A stretch of 64,000 nucleotides of DNA from positions 62,001-126,000 of the forward strand of contig JAGUXE010000166.1 of NCBI GenBank assembly GCA_020061995.1, written 5' to 3'. A model generated the notes under the pieces. It did no database searches. It saw only the letters and a list, made by a program, of their open reading frames with translations, and had not been told where the DNA came from. This DNA is from Ignavibacteriales bacterium (GTDB lineage: Bacteria; Bacteroidota; Ignavibacteria; Ignavibacteriales; Ignavibacteriaceae). Shown here in pieces: positions 7,397 through 16,460 of the stretch. The position numbers and the translations under genes were made by a program. How positions within the stretch are numbered: position 1 is the stretch's first letter; each line of letters begins with the position of its first letter.

Positions 7397-10171
7397 CTAT
7401 TTTTTCTTCTTGCCGTTTTTCTTTGCTGATTTTTTCCCTGTTCCTTTTTCACGGATAACCGCGCGAGCAGCAGCCAAACGGGCAATCGGAACTCTAAATG
7501 GTGAACAACTTACATAGTTCAAACCAACTCGATGACAAAATTCCACTGATGAAGGTTCGCCGCCATGTTCGCCGCAGATACCAACTTTTAAATTTGGTCT
7601 TGTCATTCTACCTCTTGTTGTTCCGATTTCAAGTAATTGACCAACGCCTTCTTGATCTAATGCTTCAAACGGATCGGCAAGTAAAATTTCTTTTTCAACA
7701 TAAAGAGGTAAAAATTTACCCGCATCATCACGAGATAAACCGAATGATGTTTGAGTTAAATCGTTAGTACCATAACTGAAAAATTCTGCACATTCAGCAA
7801 TCTTATCAGCTACCAAAGCGGCTCGAGGAAGTTCAATCATTGTTCCGACTAAATACTGAATTTTAACTTTCTTTTCAGCCATAACTTCAGCGGCGACTCG
7901 TCGAACAATTTCTTCTTGAAGTTTAAGTTCTTTAACATCACTTACAAGCGGAATCATGATTTCAGGATTTACTTTTGTTCCTTCTTTCATTGCTTCTGCA
8001 GCAGCTTCAAAAATAGCACGAGCCTGCATTTCGGTAATTTCAGGATAAATTATACCAAGACGGCAACCTCTGAATCCAAGCATAGGATTGAATTCGTGTA
8101 ACGATGCCATTTTCTCATGAATTTTCTTAACTGTAACGCCAAGTGCTTTTGATAATTCAGAAATCTCTGCATCTGTATGAGGTAAAAATTCATGCAACGG
8201 AGGATCTAATGTTCTAACCGTTACAGGATAACCTTTCATTGCTTTGAAGATACCTTTAAAGTCTTCTCTCTGATAAGGAAGGAGTTCTGCAAGAGCACTT
8301 TTTCTTGCTTCGAGGGTATCTGACAAAATCATTTTTCTCATCGATAAGATTTTCTTATCACCAAAGAACATATGTTCTGTACGGCAAAGACCGATGCCCT
8401 GAGCTCCAAACGCGATCGCATTTGATGCTTGATCAGGTTGATCCGCATTTGTTCTTACACCAAGTTTTCTATACTCGTCAGCCCATTTCATTAAACTGTC
8501 ATAAGTTTGGAAGACCGGTGATTTTTTAGCAGTAAGAGTTTTTGTAATAAGAACTTGAATTACCTCAGAAGGTTTTGTTTCAAGTTTACCTGAGATAACT
8601 TCGCCTGTTGAACCGTCGATAGAGATATAGTCACCTTCTTTAACAACAAGGTCTTTATTTTCAACACGGATGGTTCTTTCTTTATAATCGATTTTTAAAG
8701 CACCGCAGCCGGCAACGCAAACTTTACCCATTTGACGTGCAACCAAAGCGGCGTGTGATGTCATACCACCGCGAGCGGTTAAAATACCTTCGGAAGCATT
8801 CATGCCTTTAATATCTTCAGGAGAAGTTTCGATACGAACAAGAATTACTTTATCTCCTTTAGCTGCCATTTCTTCAGCATCTTGAGCACTTAAAGCAACT
8901 TTACCTGACGCAGCACCAGGACCGGCATTCAAACCTTTTGCTAAAAGTAATCCGGCATCAATTGCTTTTTTCTTTTCTGTAAGATCAAAGATAGGACGAA
9001 GTAATTGATTTAACTGATTAGGTTCAATACGCATTAACGCTTCTTCTTTGCCGATAAGTTTTTCTTTAACCATATCAACAGCCATTTTAACGGCTGCAAA
9101 TCCGGTTCTCTTACCAACACGGCATTGAAGCATCCAAAGTTTACCTTGTTGAATTGTAAACTCAACATCCATCATATCTTTGTAATGTTTTTCAAGATTT
9201 TTTCTGTATTGATCAAGTTGTTTATAGAGTTTTGGACTCTCTTTTTTTAGTTGAGCAATAGGAAGGGGAGTTCTTGTACCGGCAACTACATCCTCGCCTT
9301 GAGCGTTGAATAAATATTCACCATAGAAAATGTTATCGCCATTAGCGGGATCTCTTGTAAAGGCTACGCCTGTACCTGAATCAAGACCCATGTTACCAAA
9401 TACCATAGATTGAATATTAACAGCGGTTCCCCATGACTCGGGAATCCCGTTAAGTTTACGATAAACGATAGCGCGATCATTCATCCATGATCCAAATACT
9501 GCACCGACAGCTCCCCATAATTGATCCATTGGATTATTTGGGAAATCATTTCCGGTTTTTTCTTTAATTGCCGTTTTGAATTCTGCAACGAGTTCTTTTA
9601 AATCTTCAGCGGTTAACTCGGTATCGAGTGTAACCCCTTTAGCTTCTTTTTTCTCATCAAGAATTACTTCGAATGGGTCATGTTCATGTTTATCAACTGG
9701 TTTTAAACCAAGAACAACATCACCATACATTTGAACGAATCTTCTATAAGAATCGTAAGCAAAACGAGGGTTGTCGGTTTTTTTAATAAGGGCTTCAACA
9801 GTTACATCATTTAAACCAAGGTTTAAAATCGTATCCATCATTCCTGGCATGGAAGCGCGTGCACCCGAACGAACTGAAAGAAGAAGAGGGTTCTTTGTAT
9901 CTCCAAACTTTGCACCCATTTCTTTTTCAACTTTGCGGATTGCTTTAAGTACTTGATCTTTAAGTTCCTTTGGATATTTTCTTCCGTTTGCATAGTAGTA
10001 AGTACAAAGTTCAGTGGTTATAGTGAAACCGGCAGGAACCGGAATTCCGATGTTAACCATTTCGGCAAGGTTAGCTCCTTTTCCTCCGAGTAACGATTTC
10101 ATTTCAGCTTTTCCTTCAGCCTTTTTACCGCCGAAGAAATAGACATACTTGTTATTTTTTCCTTTTGACAT
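7397..10171 (-). CDS. ppdK: Pyruvate, phosphate dikinase
   Basis: It interconverts pyruvate + ATP + Pi and phosphoenolpyruvate + AMP + PPi, working in glycolysis or gluconeogenesis. At 924 aa it is full length for the family. The order is: ATP-grasp N-terminal domain ('[12 protein letters not shown]', '[22 protein letters not shown]'), swivelling phospho-His domain ('[18 protein letters not shown]'), and PEP-binding TIM barrel ('[10 protein letters not shown]', '[11 protein letters not shown]', '[13 protein letters not shown]' with the catalytic Cys). A Lys-rich tail ends the protein. A perfect AGGAGG precedes the ATG by ~11 bases, unusually strong for this window. Confidence 0.97.
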   Translation of the reverse strand: MSKGKNNKYVYFFGGKKAEGKAEMKSLLGGKGANLAEMVNIGIPVPAGFTITTELCTYYYANGRKYPKELKDQVLKAIRKVEKEMGAKFGDTKNPLLLSVRSGARASMPGMMDTILNLGLNDVTVEALIKKTDNPRFAYDSYRRFVQMYGDVVLGLKPVDKHEHDPFEVILDEKKEAKGVTLDTELTAEDLKELVAEFKTAIKEKTGNDFPNNPMDQLWGAVGAVFGSWMNDRAIVYRKLNGIPESWGTAVNIQSMVFGNMGLDSGTGVAFTRDPANGDNIFYGEYLFNAQGEDVVAGTRTPLPIAQLKKESPKLYKQLDQYRKNLEKHYKDMMDVEFTIQQGKLWMLQCRVGKRTGFAAVKMAVDMVKEKLIGKEEALMRIEPNQLNQLLRPIFDLTEKKKAIDAGLLLAKGLNAGPGAASGKVALSAQDAEEMAAKGDKVILVRIETSPEDIKGMNASEGILTARGGMTSHAALVARQMGKVCVAGCGALKIDYKERTIRVENKDLVVKEGDYISIDGSTGEVISGKLETKPSEVIQVLITKTLTAKKSPVFQTYDSLMKWADEYRKLGVRTNADQPDQASNAIAFGAQGIGLCRTEHMFFGDKKILSMRKMILSDTLEARKSALAELLPYQREDFKGIFKAMKGYPVTVRTLDPPLHEFLPHTDAEISELSKALGVTVKKIHEKMASLHEFNPMLGFRGCRLGIIYPEITEMQARAIFEAAAEAMKEGTKVNPEIMIPLVSDVKELKLQEEIVRRVAAEVMAEKKVKIQYLVGTMIELPRAALVADKIAECAEFFSYGTNDLTQTSFGLSRDDAGKFLPLYVEKEILLADPFEALDQEGVGQLLEIGTTRGRMTRPNLKVGICGEHGGEPSSVEFCHRVGLNYVSCSPFRVPIARLAAARAVIREKGTGKKSAKKNGKKKK

Positions 10172-10240
10172 TGAGTTTTATCCTCCTGTATTTATATTGA
10201 TCACAGCGTTAAGAGATAACGGTGTGTTGTTATTTATTTA

Positions 10241-11287
10241 TTATTTAATTTTTGACAGAACATATTTATCAAATTCTTCTTTTTTGTCGAAGTCAAGTTC
10301 AATCTGAAGATAATAAATATCGATATCGTCAGACTCTCTATTAAACTGCGACAATTTAACTGCGTCTTTATGTGTAGTTAAAACAGATTGTGCATTGGTA
10401 GCATAAAACTGTTTTCTAATATTTTGAATATCATCTTCCGTATAAATTTTATGATCACGAAATATCATTTTGTTAGTTGTTTCGATATCAATTTGTCGCA
10501 ATGCATTTAAAAATGAATAAGGATTAGCGACAGCACTAACAACCAAACTTTTTTGTCCTCGAAATTCTTCCGGTTTATAAAAAACATGAGTCTTTATATC
10601 TACAAAACCAATTGCACGGAAAAATGCAGTAAAAACACTTTTATCTTTAAGATACTTTTGGAATTCAACAGGTAAGTTCTGTTTATGAGAAAACTTTCTG
10701 TTGATAATAATCAGATCCGCACGTTTGGCGGCGCTGAATGGTTCCCGTAAGTTTCCCGTGGGAAGTCCTAATTTTCGTAATCTATTTTTACTCAATAAAA
10801 AACGTTGTTCAAACATTAAAATATTAAGATCTCGATTAATCCATCTGTGTTGAAAAGCATCGTCAAGTACAATTGTGTTAATTCCGTAATCTTTAATCAA
10901 CTTTTCGGCACCTAAAACTCTATTCTCACTTACTGCTGCCGGAACCATACACTCAAACATGGTCTGGTAAATTTCGTCTCCGCAAGTTTCAACATTCTCC
11001 TTAATTTCATTTCCGTCACTGACAAGCAGATAACCTTTAGAAGTTCTACCGTAACCTCTGCTTAGCACGCCGACTTTTATTCCTGCTTTTTTTAACAACT
11101 TCGTAACGTAGATAACGGTTGGAGTTTTTCCACTTCCGCCGACTGTCAAATTTCCAACAGAAAGAACTTTAGCATTGACGTTTTTTGATTTAAATATTCC
11201 GATATCGAACAGAAAATTTCTTATGCCGATTATAAAAGCATAAATCGGAACAAGCGGAATAAATAAAACTCTTAAAAAATCTAACAT
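10241..11287 (-). CDS. lpxK: Tetraacyldisaccharide 4'-kinase
   Basis: It phosphorylates the 4' position of the lipid A disaccharide at the inner membrane. The 348-aa protein has an N-terminal hydrophobic anchor (residues ~1-25), the P-loop 'GNLTVGGSGKTP' near residue 46, 'LSRGYGR' near 78 and 'IVLDDAFQHRWINRD' near 140, all typical of LpxK. It is the last gene of a lipid A unit reading lpxB, acyltransferase, lpxK. A short CGTTA/TAACG hairpin (10207-10221) follows it. Confidence 0.95.
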   Translation of the reverse strand: MLDFLRVLFIPLVPIYAFIIGIRNFLFDIGIFKSKNVNAKVLSVGNLTVGGSGKTPTVIYVTKLLKKAGIKVGVLSRGYGRTSKGYLLVSDGNEIKENVETCGDEIYQTMFECMVPAAVSENRVLGAEKLIKDYGINTIVLDDAFQHRWINRDLNILMFEQRFLLSKNRLRKLGLPTGNLREPFSAAKRADLIIINRKFSHKQNLPVEFQKYLKDKSVFTAFFRAIGFVDIKTHVFYKPEEFRGQKSLVVSAVANPYSFLNALRQIDIETTNKMIFRDHKIYTEDDIQNIRKQFYATNAQSVLTTHKDAVKLSQFNRESDDIDIYYLQIELDFDKKEEFDKYVLSKIK

Positions 11288-11301
11288 CTACAATCTTAAT
11301 C

Positions 11302-11961
11302 TTAATTAAATTTGGTAGCTTCTTTTTGAAGCAGATTTAATTGAACTTCACATTGATCAATTACAATCGAAGTTTCTTCATATGATAAATTTGAAGAAAC
11401 TTCAATCATTTCAGAAAAAATTATTCTGACCTTAGAAAATGGTTTTGGGATTTCAAATCTATCCCAACTTTTCAATTCAATTTTCTTTTGATACGCAACT
11501 CCCATTAAAAAGAGAGGTGCTCCACTTTTTTTTGCAGTTATAACAGCGCCCGCTTTAAATTTTTCTTTTGGCCCGGTTGGTCCATCGGGTGTAATTACAA
11601 CAGAACCTTCATTTTTAGCGAAGTCAATCATAATTCCAAGAGCTACATCGCCCCCTTTAGAGCTTGAACCGCGAACAACTGTATACTTCCAGTATTTCAA
11701 AGTTTTAGCAAGCAAATCACCATCTTTGCTTTGACTTGTTATGCCGAGGAATTTTTGCCCTCGAAAAAAGAACCACGGGAACAACATGGTTCCATGCCAG
11801 AAAGCCGCTACAAATCTTTTCCCCACTTTTTGAAGTCTCTTAATTTCATCTCCGTTAATAACCTCAACTCGCAAGGTAGCGCACAAAAAAGTAACTGCCG
11901 CGAACAAGAAATAGTTGCCTAAAAAGCGTAAAATATTTTTTGAAAATTGATTTAACTTCAT
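11302..11961 (-). CDS. Lysophospholipid/lipid A acyltransferase (DUF374 family)
   Basis: The 219-aa protein has an N-terminal hydrophobic segment, then 'AFWHGTMLFPWFFF', 'SQSKDGDLLA', 'VVRGSSSKGG' and 'ITPDGPTGPKEKFKAGAVI', the hallmarks of DUF374 acyltransferases. Its position between lpxB and lpxK suggests that it adds a secondary acyl chain to lipid A, or a related lipid, on the inner face of the inner membrane (inference). I chose the ATG at 11961 because it overlaps the lpxB stop as ATGA; an upstream in-frame TTG at 11976 is also open. Confidence 0.85.
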   Translation of the reverse strand: MKLNQFSKNILRFLGNYFLFAAVTFLCATLRVEVINGDEIKRLQKVGKRFVAAFWHGTMLFPWFFFRGQKFLGITSQSKDGDLLAKTLKYWKYTVVRGSSSKGGDVALGIMIDFAKNEGSVVITPDGPTGPKEKFKAGAVITAKKSGAPLFLMGVAYQKKIELKSWDRFEIPKPFSKVRIIFSEMIEVSSNLSYEETSIVIDQCEVQLNLLQKEATKFN

Positions 11962-13088
11962 ATTAAAGAACCGCAAATTATTTGTGCTGCTTCAATGGAT
12001 GCTTGCTTTTCACTTAACATTTTTCTTAGTTCAAGAAGTTCTGATTTCATCTTATTATAAACTTCATGGTTGTTTAGAATATCTCTAGATGCTTTAATAA
12101 TTGAATTTTCATTTACTTCGTTTTGAATTAATTCCGGAACTATAGTTTTACCTGCAACAATATTTGCAAGACCAATATTCTTAAGCTTAACAAGAGATTT
12201 CCCGATTTTGTATGTTAAAACATTAGTTTTATAAACAATCACCATGGGAAGCCCTAATAATGCGGCTTCAAGTGTTGATGTTCCCGACTTAATAATTCCA
12301 AATTTCGAATATTTAATTAAATCGTAAGTAACATTTTTAACCACTTTATATTCTGTTTGTTCCGTCAAATTATTAAAAACTTCTTCACCTATTGAATCAG
12401 CACAACCAACAACAACCTGCAGGTTAAATTCTTTTGCTACCGCAATAGCTCCGTTAATTGTTTCCGGAAAAATCTTCTCAACTTCCTGCTTTCTACTTCC
12501 GGGAAGAAGAAGTAAAATTTCTTTAGATACGTTTAGACCATATTTTCTAAATAATTGTTCTTTTTCTTCAAACTTATATTCATCCAGTTGATGAATTAAG
12601 GGATGCCCGACAAAGGTTACATCAATTCCATAATCTCGATAAAGCTTTTCCTCAAAAGGAAAAAGTACAAGCATTTTATCGACATACTTTTTTATTTTTT
12701 TTATTCTACCCGAACCCCACGCCCACAATTGTGGAGAGATATAATAAAATATCTTAACCTCGTGCGACTTCAGCTTTTTTGCAAGATTAAGATTGAAACC
12801 AGGGTAATCAATTAAAATAACATTCGAAATCTTATTTTGTTTTACGAGGTTTATAACATCGGCTCTAACTTTTTTAATAAACGGCAGATGTTTAATCACT
12901 TCAACAAATCCAAGGAAAGCCATTTTACTGATATGATATAATGGCTGTAATCCTTCGGAAATCATTTTGTCGCCGCCGATTCCATAGAATGAAATATCTT
13001 TGTTGATAAATTTCATTTCACGCATAAGCGATGCACCGTGTAGATCGCCGCTTGCTTCTCCTGCTATTATCAAAATTTTTGTATTCAA
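11958..13088 (-). CDS. lpxB: Lipid-A-disaccharide synthase
   Basis: This GT19 glycosyltransferase joins UDP-diacylglucosamine and lipid X to make the lipid A disaccharide at the inner membrane. The 376-aa protein has the diagnostic N-terminus 'IIAGEASGDLHGASLM', 'YYISPQLWAWGSGR' near 115, 'FVGHPL' near 176, 'LLLLPGSRKQEV' near 205 and 'IKSGTSTLEAALLGLPMVIVYK' in two parts near 265. It leads the lipid A unit and overlaps the acyltransferase gene by 4 bases. Confidence 0.96.
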   Translation of the reverse strand: MNTKILIIAGEASGDLHGASLMREMKFINKDISFYGIGGDKMISEGLQPLYHISKMAFLGFVEVIKHLPFIKKVRADVINLVKQNKISNVILIDYPGFNLNLAKKLKSHEVKIFYYISPQLWAWGSGRIKKIKKYVDKMLVLFPFEEKLYRDYGIDVTFVGHPLIHQLDEYKFEEKEQLFRKYGLNVSKEILLLLPGSRKQEVEKIFPETINGAIAVAKEFNLQVVVGCADSIGEEVFNNLTEQTEYKVVKNVTYDLIKYSKFGIIKSGTSTLEAALLGLPMVIVYKTNVLTYKIGKSLVKLKNIGLANIVAGKTIVPELIQNEVNENSIIKASRDILNNHEVYNKMKSELLELRKMLSEKQASIEAAQIICGSLI

Positions 13089-13106
13089 AGTATTCTATCC
13101 GCTATC

Positions 13107-13700
13107 TCAAAAAGACAAAGTTCGTAAAACACGTAATAGAACAATTGTAATTACAACAAAGCTGAAAGCTTGTAGAGTTCTTCTCTCAGAACGAAGTCCC
13201 GCCTTGAAATTAAAAGGGGGTTGTAAAACTGACTTATCTTTATACTGTGTAAAGCGGGGAAAAAATCTTGGGACGTTTTTGCAATATTCTTCAAATTGCA
13301 AACCGAATGCTTTTTTCAAATAACCTTCTTCTTCAAGAACTATATAGTAATATTGAATTACAAAAAAGAGTAACGCACCTATTTGCAGATAAGGGAATAA
13401 AGCGTTCGACATTACACCGAGCCCGGCATACATTAAAATATTTCCTACATATAATGGGTTACGGACATATCCAAACGGACCGCTAATAATTAGAAATGTT
13501 CCGCCAACTGCACCGGTTGTTCGTGTTTCACTCCCAGCCCAACTAACGCCCCACAACCGCATCCCTTCGCCGGATAAGGCTATTAAGAATCCAATTATCA
13601 AACTCCATATGTTCGCATCTTGATAAAAAAACATTATCAATAGAAATGGAATTGGCGTATAACTTCTATACTTAAAAAAGGTAAGTGACAAATTCTTCAT
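13107..13700 (-). CDS. Isoprenylcysteine/phospholipid methyltransferase-like membrane protein
   Basis: The 197-aa protein has several hydrophobic helices. 'GPFGYVRNPLYVGN' (~94-107) followed by 'EEGYLKKAFGLQFEEYCKNV' (~138-158) is the SAM-binding signature of the ICMT/PEMT superfamily. The substrate cannot be read from the sequence; in bacteria these proteins methylate lipids or small molecules, and true prenyl-cysteine methylation is unlikely. It lies 18 bases upstream of lpxB, so an envelope-lipid role is plausible. A C-terminal extension of ~40 residues ending in one more hydrophobic helix goes beyond the core fold. Confidence 0.75.
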   Translation of the reverse strand: MKNLSLTFFKYRSYTPIPFLLIMFFYQDANIWSLIIGFLIALSGEGMRLWGVSWAGSETRTTGAVGGTFLIISGPFGYVRNPLYVGNILMYAGLGVMSNALFPYLQIGALLFFVIQYYYIVLEEEGYLKKAFGLQFEEYCKNVPRFFPRFTQYKDKSVLQPPFNFKAGLRSERRTLQAFSFVVITIVLLRVLRTLSF

Positions 13701-13731
13701 AATACTTTCTATTCAATTAATTTTTAATTAA

Positions 13732-14460
13732 CTAACCCATCATGTAAACGGCTCTTCTTTTCAGTTCCGCTTGGTGTCTTTTCTTTAACCGTTTTTTTGA
13801 AATCAATTCCTTCATCTTCTTAGTCACATCATCAAAAGAGAAAAAAGGAGAAAAAGATATTCTTTCCTGTTCGCAATATTTAAGTAGAGTTTCTTTCGCA
13901 AAAATAAAATCAGCATGTTGAGCCGGACAAATATCCGATGTCCCGTCGCCTATATAAACAGTAAACTCATCATCACTGCTAAGGTTGATAAGATGATTTC
14001 GTTTACAATTCGCACAGTTAAAACACTCTTCATCTTTGTGCGGAAAGATAGGAGTAAGATTTCCGTTACTTTCAATGATCAGTTTGTTTGAGTATACCGG
14101 AATCGATGAAATATTTTCACGTTCTAATATTTTATCGATGTAAAAATCAAATCCGTCACTCAGTATGTAATGATCGATTCCATTTTCATTTAATAATGAA
14201 ATAAAAGTTTTGAATGTCGGATCGATCTCGAAACCAAGAACAAAATCAGTTAACTCGTTTTTGTCAATAATCGGCAACGAAGCAAAAAGTCTTTTCCATC
14301 CTTCTGAATTCGATATTTCGCGATTGCGTATTTTCTCAACAATCTCAAACACCTCGGGATGTTTACCGAAACGAAGAAAAATGTTAGCGCCAACATCCTC
14401 TTTTGTTATTGTTCCGTCAAAATCAATAAATACTTTAAATGAATGATTAACTGAATTCAT
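13732..14460 (-). CDS. HAD-IB family phosphatase, MtnX-like
   Basis: The 242-aa protein carries all four HAD motifs: 'FIDFDGTIT' (nucleophile D13, acid D15), 'ILSDGFD' near 100 (motif II Ser), a Lys in the middle region, and 'YIGDGTSDICPA' near 170. The motif I spacing and 'GTSDICPAQHADFIFAK' resemble MtnX (methionine salvage) and phosphoserine phosphatase relatives. There are no methionine-salvage neighbours, so the substrate is open. A cysteine cluster 'CFNCANC' near residue 145 could bind metal. The gene starts 2 bases before the downstream T9SS gene's stop region and is probably co-transcribed with it. Confidence 0.75.
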   Translation of the reverse strand: MNSVNHSFKVFIDFDGTITKEDVGANIFLRFGKHPEVFEIVEKIRNREISNSEGWKRLFASLPIIDKNELTDFVLGFEIDPTFKTFISLLNENGIDHYILSDGFDFYIDKILERENISSIPVYSNKLIIESNGNLTPIFPHKDEECFNCANCKRNHLINLSSDDEFTVYIGDGTSDICPAQHADFIFAKETLLKYCEQERISFSPFFSFDDVTKKMKELISKKRLKKRHQAELKRRAVYMMG

Positions 14461-14462
14461 AA

Positions 14463-16460
14463 TTATTTAGAGATCACCATTTTTTTTACTTCAACAAATT
14501 CACCTGCGGTGAAGCGGTAGAAATAAACACCATTAGGTAAATTAAGTGCTTCAAAAACAAAGCGGTTACTTCCGCTTTTGGTTTCTGTAATGTTATACTC
14601 CTTAATTTTTTCTATACGGGAGTTATAAATTTCAAATTTTACATTTCGTTTATTAGGCAAGTGATAAACAATTACCGTCGAATCGGAAAACGGGTTTGGA
14701 GTATTCTGATAAACAAGATAATTTTCAGAATCATCAACGATAAAATTAATTCTAATTACATCTGAGTATAAACTGTTATTAGCGTGGTCAATGATTGCAA
14801 TGCGATAATAGTGGCTTCCGGCTTCTTCCGGTGAATGTGAAAATTGATAACGATTTGTTAGACTCATCGCATAATGATTTACATAACCCACTTTTGTCCA
14901 TGCAGAATCTTCATCTTCATTCGAAACAAATTTTTCTATTTGATAAGCAGAAGTATTTGAATTATTTAACGACCTCCATTTCAACAAAACAGAATCTCCC
15001 TGTTGTAGGGCGCTAAAATCAAGGATTAACGAGGTATAACTTTTGGTAGCATAAATTCGTTGTCCAAAGATAGAGGTGCGTGACTCACGTTTATCTTTGA
15101 ATATAGCAATAGCTCCACCGTTTTGATCTGATACTAGATTCAAATAACTTTTCTCTGAATTTTTATAAGCAGCCAAAAGAGTTCCGGTGTGATCCCAAAT
15201 AACATCTCCCTTTCTCCCGATTTTTTGGCTGTAAATATTCGGCTGCATTTTTGCATCGCGCCTGTCAAGCCAAGCTGTGATTGCTCCCCCTTTACCGTCA
15301 TCAACAATTGTTTGCCCGAATTGATCCCCCTCGATTTTGAAAAAAGTATCCCCGTTATCTTGCCAAAAAGTTTTACCGTTTAGACCGAATTTTTGAAGAA
15401 AGATATTTTTATCTTTATTGAGATCGTGAGTCCACGAAACAATAATTGTGGAATCTGAAGACGATATAACATTCGGATTGGTATGATCTCCTTTTAACCG
15501 CGATAAAATTTTTCCACCCGTTTCCCAAAGAGTATTGCCTTTATCATTTATTATTTGATGGGAAATGGTTCTTGGTTTATCAAGGTTTTGCCATATTAAA
15601 TAAGTTTGCTGCTTTGGAAGCGATAGAAGTCGGAAGGATAAAATATTGCTTGTGAATCTTGAATATTCTGTCGGTGCCCAAAGTTGTTTACCCGAAGAGT
15701 TATAGGCTGTTCCGACTAAAACATTTCTTTTGTTAATGAACTCAATCCAAAAAACAGAAAATCCCCCCTTGTTATCAGGTTGAACAACTACTTGATTCTT
15801 TCCGTTAAAAGAACTTATAACTTCTATTCCATTATTTTCAAAGTCGGTATAACCTGTTATAGATAATCGTTGAACCCTTAATGAATACTTACTTGGTGAG
15901 TTCAAGCTTCGTTCTACATAAGCCACATAAGAAAGTCCATCTTCATCATAAGCAACTGAATAGTTTATCAGCTCCATTGAACTTTTAATTATTTCGATTC
16001 CGGTATCACCCCAATAAGTGTAACCGTTACTTTCAACTTTCTGAGCATAAAGTGCTTGAGTGTTATTGCCAATGATTGATTTCCAAACAACAACCGCACC
16101 GCTATTTCCAACCGCTGCAACGGGATTGGTTTGACGGGTTTTGGATATTCCGGGTCGTTTTCCATCAGCCCTAAAACTTACTTTTCCATTTTGATCTATA
16201 TGTTGAAAATAAACAGATGACTCTTTTTCCTTTTTATCTTCCCAAAAGAAATATGTCCCTCCGTTCGGGTTTTCATATGCCGAAAGATTTGTTGGATTTA
16301 CGGCATCCATAATAAGATTTGAATTAATTGAAGGGTTCTCATTCCATTGTGAAAAAAGAGATGAAGAAAAGAATAAAAAATAGCAAAGAAAGAATAATAC
16401 CGTTTTGAATCTTTTTGAATCAAAAAAACTTTTTGTAATAATGTATAGATTAAGCAACAA
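14463..16460 (-). CDS. Exported T9SS-cargo protein with C-terminal sorting domain
   Basis: The 665-aa protein has an N-terminal signal sequence (hydrophobic stretch ending 'SSSLFSQ', ~residue 38) and repeats with the look of a β-propeller or BNR-type surface protein ('GKGGAITAWLDRRD', 'DQNGGAIAIFKDKRES'). Residues ~580-665 form a type A T9SS sorting domain ('YQNTPNPFSDSTVIVYHLP', ending 'GVYFYRFTAGEFVEVKKMVISK' in the usual way). It is predicted to cross the outer membrane by T9SS and be surface-attached or released. No enzyme motif is seen. The only possible start is a TTG inside the last codons of smc (11-base overlap), so translation is coupled to smc. Confidence 0.75.
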   Translation of the reverse strand: MLLNLYIITKSFFDSKRFKTVLFFLCYFLFFSSSLFSQWNENPSINSNLIMDAVNPTNLSAYENPNGGTYFFWEDKKEKESSVYFQHIDQNGKVSFRADGKRPGISKTRQTNPVAAVGNSGAVVVWKSIIGNNTQALYAQKVESNGYTYWGDTGIEIIKSSMELINYSVAYDEDGLSYVAYVERSLNSPSKYSLRVQRLSITGYTDFENNGIEVISSFNGKNQVVVQPDNKGGFSVFWIEFINKRNVLVGTAYNSSGKQLWAPTEYSRFTSNILSFRLLSLPKQQTYLIWQNLDKPRTISHQIINDKGNTLWETGGKILSRLKGDHTNPNVISSSDSTIIVSWTHDLNKDKNIFLQKFGLNGKTFWQDNGDTFFKIEGDQFGQTIVDDGKGGAITAWLDRRDAKMQPNIYSQKIGRKGDVIWDHTGTLLAAYKNSEKSYLNLVSDQNGGAIAIFKDKRESRTSIFGQRIYATKSYTSLILDFSALQQGDSVLLKWRSLNNSNTSAYQIEKFVSNEDEDSAWTKVGYVNHYAMSLTNRYQFSHSPEEAGSHYYRIAIIDHANNSLYSDVIRINFIVDDSENYLVYQNTPNPFSDSTVIVYHLPNKRNVKFEIYNSRIEKIKEYNITETKSGSNRFVFEALNLPNGVYFYRFTAGEFVEVKKMVISK